64,000 nt of DNA from Flavobacterium sp. 9 (GTDB lineage: Bacteria; Bacteroidota; Bacteroidia; Flavobacteriales; Flavobacteriaceae). A program made the translations under genes and the position numbers. Below, piece after piece: positions 25,692-34,692 of this stretch. Location: NCBI RefSeq assembly GCF_002754195.1, contig NZ_PEEU01000001.1:5456001-5520000 (forward strand), in the 5' to 3' direction. Within the stretch, counting starts at the first letter, position 1. Each line of letters starts with the position of its first letter. The notes under the pieces were generated by a model. That model was not told where the DNA came from, did not search any database, and was given only the letters and a program-made list of their open reading frames with translations.

Positions 25692-25720
25692 ATTCAAATC
25701 AAAATTTCGAAGATTTTTTT

Positions 25721-25875
25721 TATGCCTTTTGGCACAAAATATTGGTTAAAAAAAAATCGGAAATGTATCTAGCGTGCCGTAGGTACGCAATGGTCATCGT
25801 TTTGTTGCGTACCTACGGCACGCTGTTACTTTTTTAATCTAAATTGCTACCAATATATAGTGCCTAAAGGCACAT
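25721..25875. repeat. MITE-like palindromic element, copy 1
   Basis: A 155-bp near-palindrome. Its ends ATGCCTTTTGGCACAAAATATTGGT and the complement of ACCAATATATAGTGCCTAAAGGCACAT are imperfect terminal inverted repeats. The core is a perfect 20-bp stem AGCGTGCCGTAGGTACGCAA (25771-25790) paired with 25805-25824 across a 14-nt loop. It encodes nothing. The second copy follows 204 bp downstream in the same orientation. Confidence 0.88.
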
Positions 25876-25924
25876 TTCAATTTTTGTTTTGAATATGTTT
25901 CGCTCAAAATTTTGAAGGTTTTTT

Positions 25925-26079
25925 TGTGCCTTTAGGTACAACAGATTGGTAAAAAAAAAATCGGAAATGTATCTAGCGTGCCGTAGGTACGCAATGGTCA
26001 TCGTTTTGTTGCGTACCTACGGCACGCTATTACGTTTTTAACCTAAATTGCTACCAATATATAGTGCCTAAAGGCACAT
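25925..26079. repeat. MITE-like palindromic element, copy 2
   Basis: Same length and orientation as copy 1. The 20-bp stem (25975-25994 with 26009-26028) and its loop are identical to copy 1, while the outer ends differ at several positions. The flanks also match (CAAAATTTCGAAG against CAAAATTTTGAAG), so the unit duplicated is about 204 bp. Confidence 0.88.
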
Positions 26080-26104
26080 TTTAATTCTTGATTTGCACAT
26101 ATTA

Positions 26105-26578
26105 TTAACAACAACCCGAATCTGGTGAACAAGAATTTGCTGAGTCACTATGCAATTGAGTCAAACTTATTTTTTGCTTTTGCGAAGGAATTCCGCATGC
26201 ATCTTGCGCTAAACAAGCTGTAGTTTTACTTTTCAGAATAAAATTTTTGCCATTGAATTCTAGGTCATATCTGCCAATTGTTTCGCTTTGATATTCAACT
26301 TCAATCTCTAGATCTTCGATGTTTAATTTTTCTTCAGAAAGAGTAATGATGTTCAAAAGTTTAGTTGGTTTTAAACGATGTTCAAAATCATCTGCATTCC
26401 AAAGTTGAAAGTTTACTGCTTTTTCATGACGAATTACACCGCCACAATCAATAAAGTTTTTTGAGATCATTCCAACTTCTGTAACATGGAAATGTTCTGG
26501 AACAAAAGTCCCGTTTTCTAATTGAAATTCTACGTTTTCAAGTGTCGGAAGTATACGTTTAATGTCTGATAGTTTCAT
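26105..26578 (-). CDS. DUF6428-like protein of ars operons
   Basis: A 157-aa soluble protein. The N-terminus MKLSDIKRILPTLENVEFQL and the segment VPEHFHVTEVGMISKNFIDCGG are typical of the small family found next to arsR/arsC in Bacteroidota (DUF6428). Cysteines gather at CLAQDACGIP and at the very C-terminus (SCSPDSGCC), suggesting metalloid or thiol chemistry (inference). It lies 59 nt after arsR and shares a GCAATATTACGATATAG promoter motif with it. No enzymatic motif was recognised. Confidence 0.75.
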   Translation of the reverse strand: MKLSDIKRILPTLENVEFQLENGTFVPEHFHVTEVGMISKNFIDCGGVIRHEKAVNFQLWNADDFEHRLKPTKLLNIITLSEEKLNIEDLEIEVEYQSETIGRYDLEFNGKNFILKSKTTACLAQDACGIPSQKQKISLTQLHSDSANSCSPDSGCC

Positions 26579-26602
26579 TGTTTTTTTGTTTTATAGTTAT
26601 AA

Positions 26603-26620
26603 TGCAATATTACGATATAG
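26603..26620 (-). promoter_or_regulatory. Second putative ArsR operator/promoter
   Basis: TGCAATATTACGATATAG is the same sequence as at the arsR promoter (26981-26999). Read on the minus strand it contains TAATATTG, a near match to the -7 consensus, 31 nt before the downstream ATG. It would allow the DUF6428 gene to be co-regulated separately from arsR. Confidence 0.6.
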
Positions 26621-26637
26621 GTAATTAAAAAAATGCT

Positions 26638-26964
26638 TTAGCAACATTTCTGATCTTTGGTGACAGCAATAATATTCGAAAAGTAAGTTTTTAAAACATC
26701 AAAAGTTTCCTCGTTGATGCAATAACAAATCGCATTTCCCTCGATATTTCCTTTTATAAGCCCGGCATTTTTAAGTTCTTTAAGATGTTGAGAAACGGTA
26801 GGTTGCGCAAGTGGCAATTCGTTTACAATATCACCACAAATACATTCGTTTACCTTCAAAAGATATTCAATAATGGCGATTCTTGCGGGATGTCCTAATG
26901 CTTTGGCAATAGTTGCAATTTGGTTTTGCTTATCTGTAAAATGTTCTGTTTTAGTCGCTCCCAT
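26638..26964 (-). CDS. arsR: ArsR/SmtB-family metalloregulator
   Basis: A 108-aa winged-helix repressor. The helix-turn-helix is [19 protein letters not shown] (about 52-70), the wing follows as [14 protein letters not shown]. Candidate metalloid ligands are ECICGD (about 40-45), the YCI pair in the wing and the C-terminal KCC; the ECxCGD segment resembles the alpha-3 ligand site of ArsR proteins. It should release DNA on arsenite or antimonite binding. It is first gene of the ars operon with a repeated operator-like motif at its own promoter. Confidence 0.92.
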   Translation of the reverse strand: MGATKTEHFTDKQNQIATIAKALGHPARIAIIEYLLKVNECICGDIVNELPLAQPTVSQHLKELKNAGLIKGNIEGNAICYCINEETFDVLKTYFSNIIAVTKDQKCC

Positions 26965-26977
26965 AGCTTTTATTTTT

Positions 26978-27014
26978 ATATTGCAATATTACGATATAGT
27001 TTTTGAAATACAAA
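26978..27014 (-). promoter_or_regulatory. arsR promoter with overlapping operator
   Basis: On the minus strand TTTG (27014-27011), a 19-nt spacer and TAATATTG (26991-26984) match the Bacteroidota -33/-7 layout with one -7 mismatch. The perfect palindrome ATATTGCAATAT (26978-26989) and the repeated GCAATATTACGATATAG overlap the -7 element, which fits repression by ArsR. Confidence 0.68.
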
Positions 27015-27069
27015 TATTTTAGACAGTAATTTTTATTCGGAAATAATTTAGTTGTGAATAAAAAGTAAA

Positions 27070-27101
27070 AAAGCCCATTTCAAATTAATGAAACGGGCTT
27101 T
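27070..27101 (-). terminator. Intrinsic terminator after cytochrome c peroxidase gene
   Basis: A 13-bp stem AAAGCCCATTTCA/TGAAACGGGCTTT with one A-C mismatch and a 6-nt loop, U-rich afterwards on the minus transcript. It lies 39 nt past the gene. Confidence 0.8.
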
Positions 27102-27139
27102 GCAGGTTTGAAATTTTATGGGGCAAATTACAAACTAAA

Positions 27140-28288
27140 TTATTTCGGTAAAGTTGGAATTATAATTCTTCGGGTTGGTGTACTCAAAGTTTCTATAAAA
27201 GCCAAAAGATCATTAATTTCTTCTTTGTTTAAATCCAGTTTTTTAAGCATCGGATCTGCTTTTGGAATCAAAGAATCGCGTTCTGTACCCAGATATTTTT
27301 TCTGAACAGGCGAGGGATTTCCCAAATTGTATAATTCAACAACATCCAATAAAGACGGAAAATGTCCGTGATGCATCCATGGTTTTGTATTTACGACTTC
27401 ACGTAGTGTTGGCGTTCTGAATTTCCCAATATCTGCTTTGTTTTTGGTAACATTATAACGTCCGAAATCTTCATTTTTTGTTCCAAATAAAGTTTGTCCG
27501 TCATTATGAAATTGATTGTCACTAAAATAAGGTGTATTATGACAATTGATGCATTGCGCTTTGGTTCTGAACAAATGCAAACCTTTTACTTGTGAATCTG
27601 TATAAGCATCAGATTTTCCGCTAACAAACTGATCAAATTTACTTTTAGGACTATTTATTGATCTTTCAAAAGTTGCGATGGCATATTGTATGCGTTGCAA
27701 GGATACTTCTTTATTTCCAAAAGCAGCCTCAAAAAGAGCGTTATAGCCTTTAATTTTTGCAATTTTATCAACGGCAATTGTTAGTTTTTCGTTCATTTCA
27801 AGAGGATCTCCAATCGGAAATTGTGCCTGATCTTCTAAACTTTTTGCACGTCCGTCCCAAAATAAAGATGTGGCATACGCCGAATTTAAAATCGTCATCG
27901 AATTTCGTTTTCCCGTTTGGCGATCATGACCAAAAGAACGCGTTAAATTATCTGTCCAGCCCAATTCCGGATTATGACAGGAAGCGCACGCAATTTGTCC
28001 GCTTGTAGATAACCTCGGATCAAAAAACAATATTTTACCCAGACTTTCTTTTTCCTTAGAATACGGATTATATTCAGGATAAGGCACAGTAGGAAGCACT
28101 CCAATATCACGGAATGTTTTTTTGTCTACATTTTTATCCAATTCAGCCTTTGGCCAAATGGATGGATCTCCACTTGAATATAATTTTCGTAATTCCTGAA
28201 CATCGATATAATCCGGTTGATCAATGCTTTTGTAAGCCGTTAAACTTAACAGGAATAAAAGAGGGATTATCGTTTTTTTCAATTTCAT
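27140..28288 (-). CDS. Di-heme cytochrome c peroxidase (CcpA/MauG family)
   Basis: A 382-aa periplasmic di-heme protein with two c-type heme sites, CASCH (Cys101-His105) and CINCH (Cys246-His250). Around them are the family blocks KILFFDPRLS, RNSMTILNSAYATSLFWDGRA, IQYAIATFERS and FRTPTLREVVNTKPWMHHG. It has an N-terminal signal sequence (KKTIIPLLFLLSLTAYKS). It may reduce hydrogen peroxide or, like MauG, oxidise a partner. Only 85 nt and a hairpin separate it from the SusCD-lipoprotein genes upstream, so it may belong to that ECF-controlled operon. Confidence 0.92.
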   Translation of the reverse strand: MKLKKTIIPLLFLLSLTAYKSIDQPDYIDVQELRKLYSSGDPSIWPKAELDKNVDKKTFRDIGVLPTVPYPEYNPYSKEKESLGKILFFDPRLSTSGQIACASCHNPELGWTDNLTRSFGHDRQTGKRNSMTILNSAYATSLFWDGRAKSLEDQAQFPIGDPLEMNEKLTIAVDKIAKIKGYNALFEAAFGNKEVSLQRIQYAIATFERSINSPKSKFDQFVSGKSDAYTDSQVKGLHLFRTKAQCINCHNTPYFSDNQFHNDGQTLFGTKNEDFGRYNVTKNKADIGKFRTPTLREVVNTKPWMHHGHFPSLLDVVELYNLGNPSPVQKKYLGTERDSLIPKADPMLKKLDLNKEEINDLLAFIETLSTPTRRIIIPTLPK

Positions 28289-28308
28289 TTTTGTTTTTTT
28301 AGACGTAA

Positions 28309-28341
28309 ACCTTTGTCAAAGTTTTAAACTTTGACAAAGGT
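28309..28341. repeat. Perfect hairpin repeat, CTTTGTCAAAGTTT family, copy 1
   Basis: Sixteen-bp perfect arms ACCTTTGTCAAAGTTT and the complement around one base. A near-identical copy lies at 58293-58325. Sitting between the lipoprotein gene and the peroxidase gene, it could dampen read-through. Confidence 0.8.
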
Positions 28342-28373
28342 GATTTGCGTTTGACTGCGACTGAAAACTTAAA

Positions 28374-29867
28374 TTACGGTAAAGTAACTTCCTTAGGACA
28401 AGACTCGTTTAAAGGTGCTAATTTTGGGTATGTTTTATTGTTATACATTCTATATTGACATGAAACAGTTCCTCCAAAAAGTAACTCGTTTGTTAGTTTT
28501 AATTCAAAAGAAATCTCAAACAAACCGGCGCTTATTTCTTTATAAGTTCCTTCTCCTGAAATCTCGATAACATGACCGGGTTTATCTTTTCCGTCGGGAC
28601 CTTTTCCGCTTGGTGCAATTGTTATCGATTGCGGATTTACAAGCACGCTCCCGTTGGTTTTACTAGTTCCGTTTTCTGGGAAAAATTCAAGCGCTGATGT
28701 GATATTAAGTCCCGGAGAATTTGCTCCATTTACATTTTCGTTTGTAAACCATCTTTTTAAGTTAAAGGAATTTGTAGTCGAATTTCCTGTAACTACGTTA
28801 AATCCTATTTTAAAAGCATCGTGATAGATATCATCATTTGTATTGCTTGTACCGTTATCACTATATAATATGGCATTTTCTGAATCTTTTGCTACAACAA
28901 CCGGAAACGTAAAGGCATTATAAGATTGCCAACCGCAAGTACCGCTTTTATCAAACCAGTTTTCGCCATAAGTCAGGTAAAATTTATTCGATAAATCGTA
29001 GAATTTAGAAGCCGGATTAGTTTGTATATCTCGCGGTGATTTGATTGGTTTTATGATTTGTAAAACGGTATTTCCGGCTGCAATATAATTGGTGGAATTA
29101 ATCAGTGTAATTTTGGTTTCAAACCTGACATCGTCGTTTTGTATGTCTTCCAAAAGTGTCAAATGATAGGTAACAGAACTTCTGTTATCACCAAATTCGT
29201 CATGACTTAATGCGTATTCAAAACCATTTACAAATTTAAAAATAGATTGATTTTCAATTTCCGATGGAATAAATCCGTTAGGGAAATTTACTTTAAAATC
29301 GACTTTTTCGCCAGCAATTCCTTTTATGGTAATTTGTTTGTCAGGAATGGTATAAGTTGTACTTATTTCTGCCAAATTAATGGTAAAAGTATTGTTTGGT
29401 GCTGCTGTATTCAGGTTTCCAATATGAATTGCAGGATCAGAAGTATTTTCTAATTTTAGGGTTATAGCTTGTTTGTCTTTCCATCTTTTATCAAACGAAA
29501 GATAAATAGTATCTGTCAGTTTATTGCCTTCAAATAATAATTGATTTTCCGGTTCTACGCTAAAAGTATTGACATCTCCGGATGTTACGGCGCTAAAATT
29601 GACTGTAACAGGCGATTTTAATGTTGTTGAAGTTAGCGTTACCGGAACTTTTAATTTTTTAACTGATTTATTGTCATACGTTGTTGCTGGCGCCAATGTG
29701 GTACTTACAGCAGGATATTCGAGCGGAACTCCTGCAGCAGTTGCCAGAAAATTGAAGCGTACAAAAGGTTCAACATTTTTAGAATCTAACCTGTAATCGT
29801 CCTTAGAACAAGATGCAAATAAGGCAACAACAATGCTTAATACGGATATAATTTTAGTATGATTCAT
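28374..29867 (-). CDS. Surface lipoprotein of a SusCD locus, unknown function
   Basis: A 497-aa predicted lipoprotein: signal peptide ending in VVALFASC, with Cys20 as the lipidation site. The mature part is beta-rich, with strands resembling Ig-like or DUF4843-type modules in the first 200 residues. A C-terminal region with FYLTYGENWFDKSGTCGWQSY follows. It overlaps the susD gene by 14 nt and so takes the position of a SusE/F-type or ligand-binding lipoprotein. No catalytic motif is visible. A substrate-binding role at the cell surface is inferred from position only. Confidence 0.68.
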   Translation of the reverse strand: MNHTKIISVLSIVVALFASCSKDDYRLDSKNVEPFVRFNFLATAAGVPLEYPAVSTTLAPATTYDNKSVKKLKVPVTLTSTTLKSPVTVNFSAVTSGDVNTFSVEPENQLLFEGNKLTDTIYLSFDKRWKDKQAITLKLENTSDPAIHIGNLNTAAPNNTFTINLAEISTTYTIPDKQITIKGIAGEKVDFKVNFPNGFIPSEIENQSIFKFVNGFEYALSHDEFGDNRSSVTYHLTLLEDIQNDDVRFETKITLINSTNYIAAGNTVLQIIKPIKSPRDIQTNPASKFYDLSNKFYLTYGENWFDKSGTCGWQSYNAFTFPVVVAKDSENAILYSDNGTSNTNDDIYHDAFKIGFNVVTGNSTTNSFNLKRWFTNENVNGANSPGLNITSALEFFPENGTSKTNGSVLVNPQSITIAPSGKGPDGKDKPGHVIEISGEGTYKEISAGLFEISFELKLTNELLFGGTVSCQYRMYNNKTYPKLAPLNESCPKEVTLP

Positions 29868-31332
29868 TTTGTTTCAAGTTTGGATTAAGGTTAATGTTGT
29901 AGCGCGGTATTGGCATTATATATTTTGGCGACGGGTAGGTAAGCGAGCAGTTAAGCGAAATACAACCGTCATTGCGTGAAATGTCTTTTTTGTTTCTGGC
30001 AATGTCAAAAAGTAAATGACCTTCAAAACACAATTCTTTTCTTCTTTCGATAAATAAAAGCTCTTCGAGGTTGTTTGTATCGGTCAATAAAGTGGCATTA
30101 GATCTTGCTCTTATTGTATTAATATCTGCTTTTGCCTTCTCCGGATTGTTAAGTTTTAATGCAGCTTCGGCACGAATTAAATATTGTTCACTTAATCTAA
30201 AGGCAACATATCCGGGGTTTCCCTGAAATTTTTTGGTAAAATAATACTTCTTGTTTTCGAATTGCAAATTGACAAGAGTTGGAATTGTTTTTTCCAGAAA
30301 TAATTGTTTTCTGATATCATTACTTTCGTATAAATCCAATAAATCCTGAGAGGCAGCATAATCGCCATAAACAGTTGCAGAAGTATATCCGAAAGGAACA
30401 GATAATGATCCGCTGGCAGTTCCGTCAGTAGTTTTGGGAATCGTAAATTCAAGTAAAATTTCAGAAACTGGCAAATCTGGTTGTTCCCATTGTGCGATAT
30501 AATCAGCTGAATTCACTAAGCTTACGCGTGAGTTTAAAATAATATCATTCGAAGTTTCGTAGGCGTTTTTCCAATCTTTTTTAGACAAATAAACCCTTGC
30601 CAATAATGCTTTTGCACTTGTTTTATTAAAATAAGAATAAGCAGGACCAGTCAAAAGCGAAGCGTCAGCATATAGATTTAAAGCCTTTGTAATATCATCG
30701 ATTATCAAAGTATAAGTATTGGCAACGGTTTCTCTCGCCGGATAGGTAAGACCTTGTACCAATGAAGCTTTGTTGTAAACGATTCCTAAATGCGATGCGT
30801 CATCTGTATAACTGTAATTTTGGCTGTAAACTTCGCTTAATAAAAAATGAGAATACGCTCTAACAGTCAAGGCTTCGGCTTTTATTTGATTTTTTTCAGC
30901 TTCAGTAGCATCCGGCAATGCATCGACAAATTCTAAAATCAAATTTGATTGATTGATAGTGCTGTAACTATTGCTGTAAAAAGACGAAAAATTAGAATTA
31001 TCAGATTGATCTTCAAAAGAATAAAGGTTTGTAATAGGCGACGGAATACTAATTAAACCTAGTGAACTGGCTGTCGTTGAAGGTGTAAATTTTAAATTTC
31101 CGCCCTGAACATCCGCATAAACAGGAAAAACACCTCCACGTACATTAGCTTCAAGACCACGATACATACCATTTACTGCTTGTAACATACCTTGTTTGTT
31201 TTTTAGCTGTTCTGTAATCGAAATTTGTGTACCAGGTTCTTGCTCCAGAAAATCACTACAGCCTTGCAAGGAACAAAGTAAGGTGAAAAGCAGTGCAAAT
31301 TTAAACGCTGTTCTATTTTTAAAATATTTCAT
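29854..31332 (-). CDS. susD: RagB/SusD-family nutrient-binding lipoprotein
   Basis: A 492-aa surface lipoprotein from the ATG at 31332. The longer frame to 31410 runs into susC. The signal peptide ends LLCSLQGC with lipid Cys, followed by SDFLEQEPGTQISITEQ, the usual SusD opening. Helical TPR-like repeats hold the lines IKAEALTVRAYSHFLLSEVYSQNY and AKALLARVYLSKKDWKNAYE. The C-terminal block RRKELCFEGHLLFDIAR is diagnostic. It caps the SusC barrel to capture ligand. It starts 4 nt after susC ends. Confidence 0.95.
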   Translation of the reverse strand: MKYFKNRTAFKFALLFTLLCSLQGCSDFLEQEPGTQISITEQLKNKQGMLQAVNGMYRGLEANVRGGVFPVYADVQGGNLKFTPSTTASSLGLISIPSPITNLYSFEDQSDNSNFSSFYSNSYSTINQSNLILEFVDALPDATEAEKNQIKAEALTVRAYSHFLLSEVYSQNYSYTDDASHLGIVYNKASLVQGLTYPARETVANTYTLIIDDITKALNLYADASLLTGPAYSYFNKTSAKALLARVYLSKKDWKNAYETSNDIILNSRVSLVNSADYIAQWEQPDLPVSEILLEFTIPKTTDGTASGSLSVPFGYTSATVYGDYAASQDLLDLYESNDIRKQLFLEKTIPTLVNLQFENKKYYFTKKFQGNPGYVAFRLSEQYLIRAEAALKLNNPEKAKADINTIRARSNATLLTDTNNLEELLFIERRKELCFEGHLLFDIARNKKDISRNDGCISLNCSLTYPSPKYIMPIPRYNINLNPNLKQNESY

Positions 31333-31336
31333 CTTT

Positions 31337-34300
31337 TTAAAATTTAGTATTAATTCCGCAGGAGATTGTTCTGGCTTGCGGATAAGTGTAATTAAATTCT
31401 CTGATACCATTCATTCCCGCCGGACTTTTTTCTTTGTACCAATACAATGCATTCGAAACATCTGCAAAAAGGGTCAAAGTATCCAGAAAAGTATTTTTTA
31501 GCGGAACATTATAACTCAGGTTTATATTGCTGATTTTGATATAAGTAGCGTCATAAACATATTTACTCATATTAGGTAATAATGTATTGTTACTAGGCGC
31601 AGGCTGCGAAACAACATCGCCCTGATTTCTCCAGTAATCGTATGCATTTACAGACATATTTCGGTTTGAAGTCGTTCTGGGTTTTGAGATCATTTCATCC
31701 GAAATTAATTTATCGCCACCCCATTGAAAAGCGCCTGTTACAGATAATGTAATATTGTTTAGCGTAAAACGATTGCTAAAACCTCCAAAAGCCTTGGGTT
31801 GTGTATCACCAATTGGTTCCCAATCAGCATTGGTAAACAATCTGTTGTAAGTCGCGGCATCATAAACTTGTCCATTTTTTTTAACCAAATCTCTTCCTGT
31901 TGCGGGATCAACGCCCACCCAGTTTATACCCCAGATAGTTGAAGTACTGTAACCAATTTTTTGAGCAAGAGCAATATTAGCCAATGAATAATCGCTTCCT
32001 AAACCTACCAAATCCGTTACTTTATTATCTACCGTCGAGATATTAAAAGAAGAAGTCCATTTGAATTTTCCTTTTTGAAACCATTTGATTCTTGTCGTAA
32101 ATTCAAAACCTTTATTGTACATATCTGCCGCATTTAATTGCACAGAACTATAACCGGTTTCGGTTGGAATATCGCGTGCAACAATCAAATCAGATAAACT
32201 ATCATAATAATATTCTAATGAAAGTTCGATTGTATTGAATACATTAAAATCGATTCCGGTATTGAATTTTACATTTTTCTCCCAGCTTAAATTTCCGTTA
32301 GGAGAAACGCTTGATGATGCACTTGTATCGCCATTATAACCATTTTGCAAAACAGTATAAAGACCTTTTGATCGATAAGAACCTATGCGCGAATTACCGG
32401 TTGAACCATAACTTATTTTCAATTTTAAGAAATCAATCCACGAATTTGATTTTAAGAAATCTTCGTTGCTCGCAATCCAAGCTAAACCTGCACCGCTATT
32501 GTAAGCAACATTTGTATCGTCGCCAAAAACAGAACTTTCGTCACGTCTGAAATTGACTAAAGCATAATATTTTTTCTTGTAATTGTAGTTGATCTGCGAG
32601 AATAAAGAAACTCTTGAATTATAATTAATGTCAGATCCGTGAACCTGTCTCGTTTTACTTTCATCTACCAAAGGAGTTGCAGGATTATCATCTTGCATCG
32701 CATCTTCAACGCGATTAATTACGTTAGGATTTACAAATCCTGAAGCCGATGAATAATCAAAATTGGCCTTTTCTTCAGAAAGTTCAAAACCTACAACGCC
32801 GTCTATCGCATTGTTTTTATTGATTTCTTTATTAAATAACATTTGTCCCTGCCAGTTCCATTTGGTAGCATTTCGGTTATTTATAAGGCGTCTTCCCCAA
32901 TTGGGATATGTTTTTTCGTTCAAGACGAAAGTTCCATTGTTTTGTCCGCTTTCATTTTCTCCCGAAAAATAGCGATCCTGAACTTTATCGATATAATCCA
33001 GACCAAATAAAGTCCCGAATTTTATATTTTTATTTAATTCATAACCTAAATTCAAACTTCCTAAAATTCCACGGCTTTCCGTTTCATTCTTATTTTGTTC
33101 AATTGCTGCCAAAGGATTTCCACCGGTATTTCCTCCCGATACACCAAGATTTGAGTAAGTTTCGTCTTGATTATAAGGCGAAATTGTTGGCAAATAAGCA
33201 AAATCATAATAAATATTAGGAGCATCTTTTTTGATATAACTAGGATTTAATGACAAATTAATATCCCATTTTGAATGTCTATATCCTAAATTAATTCCTC
33301 CGTTAAGCTGTTTTGTAGTATTGCCTAATTGCGGTTCATCGATATTTAGATAAGTGATTGTGCTTCGATACGAGAAATCCGATGTAGCTCCGGAAACACT
33401 AAAATTATATTTATTATAAATCCCGCTTTGGTTCAATAATCCAAACCAATCCGTGTTGATTCCATTATAAGGAACCGGAACATAATCTGTAGAACTATTT
33501 TTTAAATAATCATTTCGCAAGTCCGTATATTGCGCGCCATTCAAATATTTAATTTGATTAATAGCCGATGAAACTCCAAGTTGGTTCGAAAATCCAAATT
33601 GAACTTTCCCTTTTTTACCCTTTTTTGTCGTAATCAAAATCACACCATTTGCACCATCAGCACCATAAATTCCAACAGCAGCGGCATCTTTTAAAACCGT
33701 AAAATCTTCAATATTATCAGGCGAAATCATCGCTAACGGATTCGATAATCCCTCAGATAATCTTCCTCCGTTAAAATATTCATTATCAATACCAGCTTGT
33801 TCACTCATAATTACGCCATCAACAATAATCAAAGGCTGAGTAGAAGTGCCTAAAATAGAGTTAGATAAAGATTTTAAAGTTCCCTGACCACGAATATTAA
33901 TTTTAACCGGACCACCAATTCCGGAAACATTTTCGACCAAAACCCCGGCAATTTGCCCTTCGACCATTTTATCAATACTTTCTGAGGCTTGTTGTACCGG
34001 AATATCTTTAGTGTTTAAGCTCGAAATACTTCCAACAACTTCTTCTTTAAGTTTTTTAGTTCCGTAAGAAGACGTAATAACAACCTGATTTAGTTCATCT
34101 GTAAATTCTTCCAGATAAAATGTAAATTCTTTTTTATTATCTGCCTTAATAGCTTGAGATTCCATTCCTAAAAAGCCAGCTTCAAGCACCATATTATTGA
34201 TGTTATTTCCTTTTAACTGATAAACAAATTTTCCGTTAAAATCAGTTATAGCGCCCATTCCAGTACCTTTTATACGTATTGTTGCTCCGGCAAGCGGTTG

Positions 34301-34690
34301 TTTTTCTTTGGCACTATAAACGATTCCGCTAATAAATCTTTCCTTTTCATCAGGATTTGAAGAAGTTGGAGCAGGAGCAGAGTTCGTTAACAAAACCTGC
34401 TTTTTCTGTATGTAAAAAGAGATGTTTTTACCAGTAAATAATTGCGTTAAAACAACTTCTAAAGACGCATTTTGAACATTAATATCCGCGAGTTGATCGG
34501 CATCAATTTTTCTTGCATTATAAATGATTCTAAAATCAGTTTGATCTTCAATTGATTTGATAATGAAACTAATAGGTTTATTTTTTAGCTGTAATGTTAT
34601 GCCTTTATTTTGAGAAAAACCTTTAAAACTGGATATGAGAAGCGCTAGGAAAAATAGAATTTTCCTGAAATTTGGTATCGTAAAAGTCAT
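31337..34690 (-). CDS. susC: SusC/RagA TonB-dependent transporter with STN signalling domain
   Basis: A 1117-aa outer-membrane transporter. Order: signal peptide (RKILFFLALLISSFKGFSQ), STN domain about 30-100 (QLKNKPISFIIKSIEDQTDF), carboxypeptidase-like domain about 118-205 (ISGIVYSAKEKQPLAGATI), plug about 215-330 with DGANGVILITTKKGKKG, then a 22-strand barrel ending RTISCGINTKF. The STN domain indicates cell-surface signalling to the FecR anti-sigma factor encoded 2 nt upstream, which would switch on the locus when ligand is present. Ligand is unknown: no glycoside hydrolase is linked, and the attached di-heme peroxidase is unusual for a glycan locus. Confidence 0.95.
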   Translation of the reverse strand: MTFTIPNFRKILFFLALLISSFKGFSQNKGITLQLKNKPISFIIKSIEDQTDFRIIYNARKIDADQLADINVQNASLEVVLTQLFTGKNISFYIQKKQVLLTNSAPAPTSSNPDEKERFISGIVYSAKEKQPLAGATIRIKGTGMGAITDFNGKFVYQLKGNNINNMVLEAGFLGMESQAIKADNKKEFTFYLEEFTDELNQVVITSSYGTKKLKEEVVGSISSLNTKDIPVQQASESIDKMVEGQIAGVLVENVSGIGGPVKINIRGQGTLKSLSNSILGTSTQPLIIVDGVIMSEQAGIDNEYFNGGRLSEGLSNPLAMISPDNIEDFTVLKDAAAVGIYGADGANGVILITTKKGKKGKVQFGFSNQLGVSSAINQIKYLNGAQYTDLRNDYLKNSSTDYVPVPYNGINTDWFGLLNQSGIYNKYNFSVSGATSDFSYRSTITYLNIDEPQLGNTTKQLNGGINLGYRHSKWDINLSLNPSYIKKDAPNIYYDFAYLPTISPYNQDETYSNLGVSGGNTGGNPLAAIEQNKNETESRGILGSLNLGYELNKNIKFGTLFGLDYIDKVQDRYFSGENESGQNNGTFVLNEKTYPNWGRRLINNRNATKWNWQGQMLFNKEINKNNAIDGVVGFELSEEKANFDYSSASGFVNPNVINRVEDAMQDDNPATPLVDESKTRQVHGSDINYNSRVSLFSQINYNYKKKYYALVNFRRDESSVFGDDTNVAYNSGAGLAWIASNEDFLKSNSWIDFLKLKISYGSTGNSRIGSYRSKGLYTVLQNGYNGDTSASSSVSPNGNLSWEKNVKFNTGIDFNVFNTIELSLEYYYDSLSDLIVARDIPTETGYSSVQLNAADMYNKGFEFTTRIKWFQKGKFKWTSSFNISTVDNKVTDLVGLGSDYSLANIALAQKIGYSTSTIWGINWVGVDPATGRDLVKKNGQVYDAATYNRLFTNADWEPIGDTQPKAFGGFSNRFTLNNITLSVTGAFQWGGDKLISDEMISKPRTTSNRNMSVNAYDYWRNQGDVVSQPAPSNNTLLPNMSKYVYDATYIKISNINLSYNVPLKNTFLDTLTLFADVSNALYWYKEKSPAGMNGIREFNYTYPQARTISCGINTKF

Positions 34691-34692
34691 GT

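Noticed and set aside
25689..26100. An insertion sequence with a transposase
   Set aside because: The two 155-bp elements contain no coding frame; they can only be non-autonomous.
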